Source: Clostridium gallinarum (GTDB taxonomy: Bacteria; Bacillota; Clostridia; Clostridiales; Clostridiaceae). Taken from it: a DNA stretch of 40,145 nucleotides. The notes under the pieces are model-generated. The model did no database searches and was not told where the DNA came from. It saw nothing but the letters and a program-made list of their open reading frames with translations. The position numbers and the translations under genes were made by a program. The stretch spans positions 1 through 40,145 of the forward strand of contig NZ_JACSQZ010000032.1 of NCBI RefSeq assembly GCF_014836325.1. Direction: 5' to 3'. Positions 26,020-33,997 of the stretch are shown here, one piece after another; position 1 is the stretch's first letter, and each line of letters begins with the position of its first letter.

Positions 26020-26078
26020 TTTATAACCATGGAAATAACCTTTGAATAATAAATAATTAAACAAAGGATGTGTTTTAG

Positions 26079-27632
26079 ATGAGAGTAGCAATTTATGCTC
26101 GCTACAGTTCAAATAATCAAAGAGAGGAATCCATAGATGCACAGATAAGAGCCATTAAAGAATACTGTGATAATTGTGGATATTCAATAGTAAAAACTTA
26201 TATTGATGAAGCAAGATCAGCTACAACTGATAATAGACCTAATTTTAAAAATATGATTAATGATAGTAGTTTAAATATTTTCGATTATGTGATAGTTCAC
26301 AAACTAGACAGATTTTCGAGAGATAAGTATGACAGTGTTCATTACAAGAGAATATTAAAAAACAACAATGTATCTGTAATTTCAGTTTTAGAAAGATTAG
26401 ATGATAGTCCAGAAAGTTGTATATTAGAATCTGTAATTGAGAGTATGGCTGAATATTACTCTAAGAACCTTGCTAGAGAAACTATGAAGGGTATGAAAGA
26501 GAATGCTTACAAATGTATGCATACCGGTGGTAAGCCACCTTTAGGATATGATGTTAATCCATTAACTAAAAAATACATTATTAATAAAGAAGAAGCTCAG
26601 TCAGTCCGTCTTATATTTGAGTTATATGCTAATGGTTCAGGTTATATATCTATAGTTAGGGAGCTTAATTCTCTAGGATATAAAACTAAGATTGGTAATT
26701 CATTTAGTACTAATAGTATCGCTGAGATACTTAGAAATGAAAAGTATACTGGACTTTATGTTTTTAATAAGACACCTAAAAAGATAAATGGTAAAAGAAA
26801 CTCACACATAACTAAGCCAGAAGAAGAAATAATTAGAATTAAAGATGGTATGCCACGCATTGTTAGTGATGAAACCTACAATAAAGTTCAAGAGAGACTT
26901 CAAAACAATAAAAGAAATGCATCTAATAAGGCAAAAGAGACATATATACTTTCAGGTAAAATTAAATGTGGCATTTGTGGATCTGCAATGATTGGCCATA
27001 CTAGTAAATGTGGTAGAAATAAAAATAAGTATTCTACTTATAGATGTGGTAGAAGATATAGATATAAAGATTGTAAAATGAAACCTATTAATAGAGATTA
27101 TGTAGATGAAATAGTTTTAAATAATCTAACTAAACATTTCTTTTCAGATAGCTCAATAAATAAATTGACTAAAGAATTGACTAAAACTTATAATAAATCA
27201 CTTAAAAACAATACTTCTAACCTTAAGAATATTGAAAGAGATATTAAATCTATAGATAAAGAAATTGATAATCTAGTTATTGCTATTGCTAATGGATTAA
27301 ACCATCCATCAATAAAAACAAAACTCGATACTTTAGAAAGTGAAAAATCTAATTTATCTATTTTAAAAACAGAACTTGAATATAAGCTTAATAATAGCAT
27401 CTTAGATGAAAAATTGATAAGAGAATATTTACTAAAGGATTCTTTAATTTTAAAAAGTAAAAGTGCTGATGATTTAAAACATATCATCAACACCTATGTA
27501 GACTCTGTTATAATATACGAAGATAAGGTTGAAATTGACCTTATCTTCGTACATATCAATGGTGGAGGCGAGGGGTATCGAACCCCTGTCCGAAAGCAGA
27601 CCAATCTGACTTTCTACGAGCGTAGTTTGTGA
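26079..27632 (+). CDS. Large serine recombinase (integrase of the element)
   Basis: A 517-residue site-specific recombinase. Catalytic S10 lies in IYARYSSNNQREESIDAQ, and HKLDRFSRD near residue 75 is the conserved Arg-rich motif. A recombinase domain follows (GKPPLGYDVN, then a zinc ribbon with CGICG, RCGRRYRYKDC at about 297-332) and a coiled-coil (about 375-445). The frame crosses the att core (GGGE, ending at residue 498), so the last 19 residues are translated from antisense ssrA. In the excised circle the frame would end with 16 other residues (PYRFKC...YRHL) at 5497. ATG after AAAGGATG. Confidence 0.92.
   Translation: MRVAIYARYSSNNQREESIDAQIRAIKEYCDNCGYSIVKTYIDEARSATTDNRPNFKNMINDSSLNIFDYVIVHKLDRFSRDKYDSVHYKRILKNNNVSVISVLERLDDSPESCILESVIESMAEYYSKNLARETMKGMKENAYKCMHTGGKPPLGYDVNPLTKKYIINKEEAQSVRLIFELYANGSGYISIVRELNSLGYKTKIGNSFSTNSIAEILRNEKYTGLYVFNKTPKKINGKRNSHITKPEEEIIRIKDGMPRIVSDETYNKVQERLQNNKRNASNKAKETYILSGKIKCGICGSAMIGHTSKCGRNKNKYSTYRCGRRYRYKDCKMKPINRDYVDEIVLNNLTKHFFSDSSINKLTKELTKTYNKSLKNNTSNLKNIERDIKSIDKEIDNLVIAIANGLNHPSIKTKLDTLESEKSNLSILKTELEYKLNNSILDEKLIREYLLKDSLILKSKSADDLKHIINTYVDSVIIYEDKVEIDLIFVHINGGGEGYRTPVRKQTNLTFYERSL
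27516..27551. terminator. Element-borne hairpin just beyond ssrA
   Basis: A perfect 14-bp stem TACGAAGATAAGGT/ACCTTATCTTCGTA with an 8-nt loop, inside the recombinase coding sequence and 8 nt beyond the tmRNA CCA end. On the minus strand it is followed by TATTATAAC, a weak U-rich tail. It may serve as a replacement 3' barrier for ssrA transcripts. Confidence 0.55.
27559..27572. repeat. Right attachment-site core, joined to intact ssrA
   Basis: ATGGTGGAGGCGAG, identical to 5433-5446; comprises the last bases of ssrA including CCA. Confidence 0.85.
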
Positions 27633-27913
27633 CTAAAATTTCGGTCCTTAGTTCGCTCACAAACAAACTCCTAATTCCCTAGCTTCATAAATACCCCTTT
27701 AGCTCAAAGCTTTGCTAAACTTCGTTTCCCACTTTTATGACACCAGTGATCCAGAGCGTGGGCACCCTGGGCTGATGAGCGGCTATATTAAGCTGCTAAT
27801 GCAAAATTGTCTTCTGCGTTTATCTTTAATGCATACTTTATTATCGAGGTGACATGCTTGCCTCGGCTCGCTTATCAAACCCATCTTACCCCCGTCGAAG
27901 CCAAAACGCCCCC
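27560..27913 (-). ncRNA. ssrA: Transfer-messenger RNA (tmRNA)
   Basis: A 354-nt tmRNA that rescues stalled ribosomes with SmpB. The 5' end GGGGGCGTTTTGGCTTCGACGG pairs with the 3' end CGCCTCC before ACCA to form the acceptor stem. GGGGTTCGATACCCC is the T-arm. The tag reading frame (27788-27817) encodes AEDNFALAA then stop, the form I associate with C. perfringens. The gene is complete, although an element is inserted at its last base. Its original terminator now lies at 5397-5430. smpB is 7 kb away. Confidence 0.96.
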
Positions 27914-27963
27914 AGGTTAAAAATTAGTTTAACGCGAATATTTAATTTTCATTCCGTGTTGTA

Positions 27964-27992
27964 ATTATATATTATAATTTTTTTTCTGTCAA
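27964..27992 (-). promoter_or_regulatory. ssrA promoter
   Basis: TTGACA (27987-27992), 17-bp spacer, TATAAT (27964-27969): a consensus sigma-A promoter about 44 nt before the mature 5' end, consistent with a short processed leader. Confidence 0.85.
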
Positions 27993-28275
27993 TAAGCTTA
28001 AAACTTTCATTTTCACCATGATTTTCTTTTCTAATTATATATTTTTTTTATTCCTATAAAACTTTTTATATTTTTAAATTTTAAACATATTTATTTGTGT
28101 TTTTGTATAACTTAAATTTATATTAATTAATCTATATTTACACAAAATTTATGCTATAATTCTAAAGTAGTATTTTTAAATCAATGATATTTATATAGTT
28201 TTTCAAATAAAAATTTTTATTTTCAATTTATTTAATTAAAATTATTATTTATTACAAATGAAGGGAGCTTGAAAA
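27993..28275. other. AT-rich gap between ssrA promoter and the membrane-protein gene
   Basis: Very AT-rich and divergent between the two genes. A TATAAT at 28154-28159 is a likely -10 for the plus-strand gene; no good -35 partner is visible. Nothing else recognised. Confidence 0.35.
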
Positions 28276-29034
28276 TTGAACAAAAAAACTAAAGAAACTG
28301 TTATTATAGGTATTGGCCTTGTATTATTATCCTTAATATTACATTATGCACATTACTTAATATTTAAAGATGCACATCACACATTAATATTTTTATTTGC
28401 AGACATAGCCTTTATTCCAATGGAAGTATTTTTTACAACTCTTATTATTGATAGATTACTTGAAAAAAGAGAGAAGAATCATTTTATAGAAAAACTTAAC
28501 ATGATGATTGGTTTATTCTATACTGAAATAGGAAGAAATCTACTTTCTGAATTTGTTAAAGGTGATGATAACTTAGTAGAACTTATAAATTCAAATATCT
28601 GTGCAAAAAGCTGGAATGATACTTTTTGTAAGAATCTTAAAAACAAAGTAGAAAATCATAAATTTGATTTTAATATAAATAAAATTGATATATATAAGAT
28701 AAAAAATACATTATCACAAAATAGAGATTTCTTAATGAATTTAATAATGAATGAAAATATTCATGAGCATGAAAAATTTACAGAAATGCTTATGGCTTTA
28801 TTACATGTAAAAGAAGAAATAGAATCTAGATATTCTGATAAAATACAACCATTTGAGTTACAACACTTAGCAAGTGATATGTCTGTAGCATATAAATACT
28901 TAACTCTTGAATGGTGTGAATATATGAATTATTTAAATAAAAACTATCCAAGACTTTTTGTTAGAGCTTTAATTGACAATCCATTTGATAATAGAGATAA
29001 AACAGAAAAAGATGAACTTTATCTAGCTCAATAG
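28276..29034 (+). CDS. Membrane protein of unknown function
   Basis: A 252-residue protein with two N-terminal membrane segments (about residues 8-29 and 36-60), then a long helical cytosolic domain rich in Glu, Lys and Asn with MNLIMNENIHEHEKF and MLMALLHVKEEIE stretches. No family recognised by name. Start is TTG, supported by GGGAG nine bases upstream; no ATG is better placed. It is followed by a strong terminator, so it is monocistronic. Confidence 0.7.
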   Translation: MNKKTKETVIIGIGLVLLSLILHYAHYLIFKDAHHTLIFLFADIAFIPMEVFFTTLIIDRLLEKREKNHFIEKLNMMIGLFYTEIGRNLLSEFVKGDDNLVELINSNICAKSWNDTFCKNLKNKVENHKFDFNINKIDIYKIKNTLSQNRDFLMNLIMNENIHEHEKFTEMLMALLHVKEEIESRYSDKIQPFELQHLASDMSVAYKYLTLEWCEYMNYLNKNYPRLFVRALIDNPFDNRDKTEKDELYLAQ

Positions 29035-29108
29035 ATTAATAACTTACTATATACTTTATTACAATTAAACTTAAAATACATAATAAATTTATTATAATTG
29101 TAAATTTC

Positions 29109-29144
29109 AAAAGCACATTGATAAAAATTTCAATGTGCTTTTTT
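29109..29144. terminator. Terminator after the membrane-protein gene
   Basis: A 13-bp perfect stem (29109-29121 with 29130-29142) followed by a T run; usable on both strands between two converging genes. Confidence 0.85.
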
Positions 29145-29224
29145 AATAATTTCTTACTGTATTTCTATTAAAATAATTCAGCTCGCCTGAATTATCTCCT
29201 AAATTATCCATTATGCATTATCAA

Positions 29225-30217
29225 TTATCCATTGTTTCTGTCTGCTGGATAAATTACTCCTATTTGCTTTCTTGCCTCTTCTATTACTTCTATAACATCT
29301 CTTGAGTTTTTTAGTGAATTTACTTTTGATTCCTTTTCATCACTTTTAATTAAATTTACAAACTCTTGAACTTCATAGCACATATTAGCTTCTTCATGTT
29401 CTAAAGATAAATCCTCTTCTCTTCCATCTCTATAAATTATTTTAATTCTATCAAAGGTATTAATTCTATCAATTATTATACTTCCTTCTTCTCCTTGTAT
29501 TTCTGATGGAAGATATGAATTACTTATTTTCGAGTAGATAACTGCAGCTTCCATATCATCATATCCAAATAACACACTACCTTCCCCATCTACTCCTGTT
29601 TTTAGCATAATTCCATTAGCTTTTATAGTTTTTGGCTTTCCAAATAAATTAACCATAGGAGCTATACAATAAACTCCTATATCCATAAGTGCTCCATTAG
29701 ATAATTCATTTTTAAAAGCATTTAAAACCTCTCCAGCCTTGTATTTATCGTATCTTGAAGAATACTGACAATAGCTTGCAAAATATTTTCTAACCTTTCC
29801 TATCTTATAAAGATTGTCTTTTACAACCTTAAAATTAGGTAATAAAGTAGATTTCATAGCTTCCATTAATACTACATTATTTTCTTTAGCAGCTTTTATC
29901 ATTTCATCTACTTCTTTAGTATTTGATGCAAAAGCCTTTTCACCTAAAACATGTTTCTTATTATTTAGAAATAAAATAGCTTGGCTAGCATGTAAAGAGT
30001 TGGGAGATGCAATATATACAGCATCAATTACATCACTTTTTGCCATTTCTTCTAAACTCGTAAATACATACTCTATGTTATGCTTTTCAGCAAACTCTTT
30101 TCCTTTTTCCTCAGACCTTGAATATACAGCAGATATTTTAGCATCACTAACTAGCTTTGCTCCTTCAATTAATCTATCTGTAATAAAATTAGTTCCTACA
30201 ATACCTATATTAATCAT
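29225..30217 (-). CDS. Gfo/Idh/MocA family oxidoreductase
   Basis: A 330-residue NAD(P)-dependent sugar or polyol dehydrogenase-like enzyme. The Rossmann motif GIVGTNFITDRLI starts at residue 5, SRSEEKGKEFAEKH marks the second strand, and YIASPNSLHASQA near 68 is conserved. GEKAFASN near residue 92 is the usual EKP site with Lys kept but Pro changed to Ala. The C-terminal alpha/beta domain covers 125-320. The substrate is unknown. AGGAG precedes the ATG; monocistronic. Confidence 0.88.
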   Translation of the reverse strand: MINIGIVGTNFITDRLIEGAKLVSDAKISAVYSRSEEKGKEFAEKHNIEYVFTSLEEMAKSDVIDAVYIASPNSLHASQAILFLNNKKHVLGEKAFASNTKEVDEMIKAAKENNVVLMEAMKSTLLPNFKVVKDNLYKIGKVRKYFASYCQYSSRYDKYKAGEVLNAFKNELSNGALMDIGVYCIAPMVNLFGKPKTIKANGIMLKTGVDGEGSVLFGYDDMEAAVIYSKISNSYLPSEIQGEEGSIIIDRINTFDRIKIIYRDGREEDLSLEHEEANMCYEVQEFVNLIKSDEKESKVNSLKNSRDVIEVIEEARKQIGVIYPADRNNG

Positions 30218-30388
30218 ATTATTATTTCTCCTATTTATATCTCATGTATTTTAATTTTATTAAATGTAATTATAACATAATTTGTACTATCCCTACTAAT
30301 TTTAGGAGAATTTTTCATAAATTACTGTACATACTAATACTATATTCATTAAAGATACAATGTAAAAAAATACTTAAGGAGGAGTTTT

Positions 30389-31621
30389 ATGAAGAAGATA
30401 GTTTTATCTTTAATATTAAGATTTTTTACTTATATTTTTATTTTTACTAACTTCATTTATTTTTTATCTACTACTAAAAATTCTAATTTTATTCCCTCTA
30501 ATTTTTTTATGACAACTTATGAAAATAAATACTCTAACAATGCAGTAGCTAAAGTTGGTACATTCATAACTGATAATAATGATAATATAGAGGAAACTAT
30601 AATTAATTTTATACAGAATGTGTTTTCTATCAGAAACCAATCTTTTATAAGTGGTAATGTTGAAGAGCTTTATAATTTTTATGATATAAATCAAACCTTT
30701 AGTGCTTATTCCTTAAAACATGAATTTAAAAGAATTGCTTATTTAAGAGATTGGGCAAGTGAAAGAAATATTACTTTTAAAAATATAGAATCAAATTTAA
30801 CCCTTAAAGATTTAAAAATAAAAGATGGCTTATATAGTTTAATACTTCTAGAAGAATATAAAATTGATTATTTTTATAATGATAATCCAGAAGAATCAAA
30901 TACTTTTGCAATACAACTAGTACATAATTTAGAGTTAAAAAATAATAATACATCCTTTGTTATAAATAAAGATTATTATGAAGATTATTTTAAAAGTGGC
31001 TTAAATAAATATGATTTTAATTTAACTGAGAAAAATATTCCAACACCCAAAAATAGAATTAAGATTTTTAATTTTAATATTGAAGATAATCCTATTAGTA
31101 GTGAAAACTACAATAGACTAAAAGCTGTTAACTATGCAAATAAATACTCTGGAATTTCCTTTGCTTCAATTGATGAAAATAATATGAATTACTCTATGTA
31201 TGTTTCTGGTGATGAAAATTCTGCTAATTTTATTTCTCAATGTCTTTCAGATAAAAATGAAGGTGGTGGACTAAAGCAGGATAAGGATTGGTCTTATATA
31301 ATCACAAAATCTAACAAAGTAAAAGCCAGCTCTTCTTGGATTAAAAACGAAGATTTATTAGATTATTTATTAAAATCTAATAAAGGAAAATTAGTTTATT
31401 CTGGAGATTTAGAGAATTTAACCAATATAAAAATTGCCATGGGCGATTTAATTATTTTTAAAACCAATAGCCATATAGATGGAATAGGAATCATTACAGG
31501 CTTTGACAGTAATAACTATCCCCTAATTAATACAAATTCTATAAATACTTATAAAGCCCCCTTTGATTTAGGATTTGGAGGAACTGACACTAATTTTTAT
31601 ATATTATCTATAATAAATTGA
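30389..31621 (+). CDS. Secreted amidase-domain (Amidase_6-like) protein with altered active site
   Basis: A 410-residue protein with a signal-anchor or signal peptide (residues 4-28). The C-terminal domain (240-405) matches the putative amidase fold of PF12671: YNRLKAVNYANKYSG, then NSANFISQCLS, GDLIIF and SHIDGIGIITGFD. In family members the nucleophile is a Cys before A/T-N-F; here that position is Ser (S278), and the late His segment reads NTNSINTY. The protein may be inactive or a binding protein. AAGGAGGAG precedes the ATG. Confidence 0.72.
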   Translation: MKKIVLSLILRFFTYIFIFTNFIYFLSTTKNSNFIPSNFFMTTYENKYSNNAVAKVGTFITDNNDNIEETIINFIQNVFSIRNQSFISGNVEELYNFYDINQTFSAYSLKHEFKRIAYLRDWASERNITFKNIESNLTLKDLKIKDGLYSLILLEEYKIDYFYNDNPEESNTFAIQLVHNLELKNNNTSFVINKDYYEDYFKSGLNKYDFNLTEKNIPTPKNRIKIFNFNIEDNPISSENYNRLKAVNYANKYSGISFASIDENNMNYSMYVSGDENSANFISQCLSDKNEGGGLKQDKDWSYIITKSNKVKASSSWIKNEDLLDYLLKSNKGKLVYSGDLENLTNIKIAMGDLIIFKTNSHIDGIGIITGFDSNNYPLINTNSINTYKAPFDLGFGGTDTNFYILSIIN

Positions 31622-31680
31622 AACAAAAAACTTTACTTATCAAATTACATACTTATATAATTCACTTAAAAATCAAAAAG

Positions 31681-31724
31681 AAAAGTATAAAAATTTACTA
31701 ACAACAGTAAACTTTTTATACTTT
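31681..31724 (+). terminator. Terminator of the amidase-domain gene
   Basis: A long stem (31681-31699 with 31706-31724) followed by a short T-rich tail, 60 bases after the stop codon. Confidence 0.75.
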
Positions 31725-31800
31725 TTCTCCTTTAAAAACAGCTATTACAAATAACTTATTAATATAAAATATATCATCAAACAATTAAATTTTTATTATT

Positions 31801-31823
31801 AAAACTACTCAAGGTAGTTTTTT
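31801..31823. terminator. Terminator of the Rrf2-type gene (bidirectional)
   Basis: Stem AAAACTAC/GTAGTTTT with T run on the plus strand and U-rich AATAAT on the minus strand, 40 bases beyond the Rrf2-type stop codon. Confidence 0.6.
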
Positions 31824-31860
31824 CCTTAATTATTCATTTTTAATTCTTAATTTTTAATTC

Positions 31861-32256
31861 CTAAAGTATATCTTTTAATGTATATTTTGAAAATTCATGA
31901 AGAAAAGCATCTAATGAATCTTTCATTATTCCTTTTAATTTACATTCAGAAGATATGTAAGGACAACAATTATCTTTGCTAAAGCATTGAGCTATATTTA
32001 AGTTATCTTCAGTAATTTTTACTACTTCCCCAAGGTTTATTTCGTTAGGATCTAAACCAAGTTTTAAGCCCCCTGTTCTCCCTTTCATAGAAATAATTAG
32101 ATCTGTTTTAGCTAATTTATGAATTATTTTTTTTAAATGATGTTCTGATATTTCTAACTTCTTAGCTAATTCTTCCACAGTACAAAGTTTATCTTTATTT
32201 TCTGCTAAGTATACTAAGGCTCTAAAAGAATAATCAGTAAATTTGGATAAATACAT
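31861..32256 (-). CDS. Rrf2-family regulator, NsrR-like
   Basis: A 131-residue winged-helix regulator. The N-terminus KFTDYSFRALVYLAEN is typical of Rrf2, the HTH follows in TVEELAKKLEISEHHLKKII, and GRTGGLKLG is the wing. C91, C97 or C98, and C105 (CFSKDNCC...C) have the NsrR-type spacing for a [Fe-S] cluster, so nitric oxide or redox sensing is likely. I start at the ATG after GCGAGG; 12 upstream codons are open but lack a binding site. A palindrome at 32359-32374 next to its -10 is a candidate operator. Confidence 0.85.
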   Translation of the reverse strand: MYLSKFTDYSFRALVYLAENKDKLCTVEELAKKLEISEHHLKKIIHKLAKTDLIISMKGRTGGLKLGLDPNEINLGEVVKITEDNLNIAQCFSKDNCCPYISSECKLKGIMKDSLDAFLHEFSKYTLKDIL

Positions 32257-32358
32257 AGGAAATCCTCGCTTTCTTATAGTTATTAAATACATAATGATGA
32301 ATATTCTAAAAATATATATTTATAAAAACAAAAACTATATTTTACTATTAACTACATT

Positions 32359-32389
32359 AATATTCATAAATATTCTACCAAAAATTATA
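32359..32389 (-). promoter_or_regulatory. Probable promoter -10 and operator of the Rrf2-type gene
   Basis: TATAAT on the minus strand at 32384-32389, with the palindrome AATATT-CATA-AATATT (32359-32374) directly downstream, overlapping the expected transcript start. The -35 is poor, as often in regulated promoters. Confidence 0.45.
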
Positions 32390-32428
32390 CTATAAAACAT
32401 CCTATATTTGCTAAAAAAAGTATACAAT

Positions 32429-32480
32429 GTTTACAAAATTTTAATATTTTCATCGTTTACAAAATTTTAATATTTTCATC
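32429..32480. repeat. Perfect 26-bp tandem duplication
   Basis: Two adjacent identical copies (32429-32454 and 32455-32480) in the gap between nfnB and the Rrf2-type gene. Recent slippage duplication or paired regulatory site. Confidence 0.8.
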
Positions 32481-32550
32481 TTGAAACTATTATCTTTTAA
32501 CTTATTTTATAAAAAATATATACTATTATATATAAAAAACTATAAAATAT

Positions 32551-32592
32551 AGGGTATCCTAACTATATTTTTAATTCTAGTTAGAATACCCT
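32551..32592 (-). terminator. Terminator of the nfnAB operon
   Basis: A 15-bp stem with one mismatch (32551-32565 with 32578-32592), U-rich on the minus strand, 9 bases past the nfnB stop codon. Confidence 0.85.
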
Positions 32593-32600
32593 TAAACTAT

Positions 32601-33995
32601 TTATTTACTTAAATATTCATCAATTGATTCTGCTGCTTTTTTTCCTGCTCCCATAGCTAATATAACTGTTGCTGCTCCTGTAACAGCATCTCCACCTGCA
32701 TAAACACCTTCTTTTGTTGTAAGACCACTTTCATCTGCAATTATACATTTCCATTTATTAATTTCTAATCCCTTTGTAGTTGATGAAATTAATGGATTTG
32801 GCGAAGTTCCAAGTGACATTATTACTGTATCTACATCCATAATATATTCTGATCCTTCTTTAACTACAGGCTTTCTTCTACCTGATTCATCTGGTTCACC
32901 TAGTTCCATTTCAACACATTTCATTCCTTTTACCCAACCATTTTCATCTACTAAAATTTCTGTTGGGTTAGTTAATACATCAAATATTACACCTTCTTCT
33001 TTAGCGTGATGTACTTCCTCTAGTCTCGCTGGAAGTTCTGACTCACTTCTTCTATATACTATATGAGTTTCAGATCCCAATCTAAGAGCTGTTCTTGCAG
33101 CATCCATGGCTACATTCCCACCACCTACTACAGCAACTCTTTTACCAATCTTAACTGGAGTATGATATTCTTCCTTAAAAGCTTTCATTAAATTAACTCT
33201 AGTTAAAAATTCATTTGCAGATAAAACTCCATTAGCATTTTCTCCATTTATACCCATGAATTTAGGAAGCCCTGCTCCTGATCCTATAAATACTGCTTTG
33301 AAGTTCTCAACTTCCATAAGTTCATCTATAGTTATTGTTCTACCTACTATTACATTAGTTTCTATTTTAACTCCAAGCTTCTTAATATTTTCAATTTCTG
33401 CTCTTACTACATCATCCTTCGGTAATCTAAATTCTGGAATACCATATACTAAAACACCACCTGGCTCATGTAAGGCTTCAAATATAGTCACATCATATCC
33501 TTTTTTAGCTAGTTCACCTGCACAAGTAAGTCCAGCTGGACCACTTCCAATTACAGCAACCTTTATTCCTTTAAGCTCTTCTCTTTCAGCTAAATCTATT
33601 TTATTAACTCTTGACCAGTCTGCTATAAATCTTTCTAACTTCCCTATTGAAACTGCTTCACCTTTAATTCCTAAAACACATCTACCTTCACATTGACTTT
33701 CTTGAGGACAAACTCTTCCACAAACAGCTGGTAAAGCACTATATTTGGCTACTTCTTTAGCTGCACTTTCAAAATCTTCATTTTTTATATAAGATATAAA
33801 ACTTGGAATATCTATTGATACTGGACATCCATCAACACATTTAGGATTTTTACATCCTAAACACCTGCTAGCTTCTTTCACAGCTTCCTCATTAGAATAT
33901 CCAAGGCATACTTCCTCAAAGTTTTTTGCTCTTTTTTCTGGAGATTGTTCAGATATTGGTATTCTTTTCATTCTATCTATAACTTGACTTGCCAT
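32601..33995 (-). CDS. nfnB: NfnB/GltD-like NADPH-dependent FAD oxidoreductase subunit
   Basis: A 464-residue iron-sulphur flavoprotein. N-terminal Cys groups (CLGCKNPKCVDGCP and CGRVCPQESQCEGRC) bind two [4Fe-4S] clusters. GSGPAGLTCAGELAKKGY binds FAD, GGGNVAMDAART binds NADPH, and GDAVTGAATVILAMGAGKKA closes the FAD site. Often annotated as glutamate synthase small subunit (gltA/gltD). Pairing with the FAD/NAD-binding partner two bases upstream indicates NfnAB, the electron-bifurcating NADH-dependent reduced ferredoxin:NADP+ oxidoreductase of clostridia. AAGGAGGA precedes the ATG. Confidence 0.88.
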   Translation of the reverse strand: MASQVIDRMKRIPISEQSPEKRAKNFEEVCLGYSNEEAVKEASRCLGCKNPKCVDGCPVSIDIPSFISYIKNEDFESAAKEVAKYSALPAVCGRVCPQESQCEGRCVLGIKGEAVSIGKLERFIADWSRVNKIDLAEREELKGIKVAVIGSGPAGLTCAGELAKKGYDVTIFEALHEPGGVLVYGIPEFRLPKDDVVRAEIENIKKLGVKIETNVIVGRTITIDELMEVENFKAVFIGSGAGLPKFMGINGENANGVLSANEFLTRVNLMKAFKEEYHTPVKIGKRVAVVGGGNVAMDAARTALRLGSETHIVYRRSESELPARLEEVHHAKEEGVIFDVLTNPTEILVDENGWVKGMKCVEMELGEPDESGRRKPVVKEGSEYIMDVDTVIMSLGTSPNPLISSTTKGLEINKWKCIIADESGLTTKEGVYAGGDAVTGAATVILAMGAGKKAAESIDEYLSK

Positions 33996-33997
33996 AA

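Larger units (their letters stand above)
5433..27572. mobile_element. Integrated defence island at the 3' end of ssrA
   Basis: A 22.1-kb element bounded by a 14-bp direct repeat of the ssrA 3' end, with a large serine recombinase at the right end reading outwards. Cargo: type 3 BREX, a divergent Mrr-like nuclease, a 538-aa membrane protein, and a DUF4258/YgiT-HTH/ImmA operon. Backbone: serine recombinase, S24-type repressor and a probable gene II/X-type replication protein. There are no conjugation or phage structural genes, so it would be a mobilisable or satellite-like island rather than a full ICE or prophage. The host ssrA keeps an intact 3' end at the right junction. Confidence 0.85.

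Noticed and set aside
5433..27572. Prophage or ICE
   Set aside because: No capsid, tail, terminase, relaxase or type IV secretion genes are present; only recombinase, repressor and a replication-like gene.
30244..30450. 68-codon plus-strand frame before the amidase-domain gene
   Set aside because: No binding site and overlaps the start of a gene with AAGGAGGAG.
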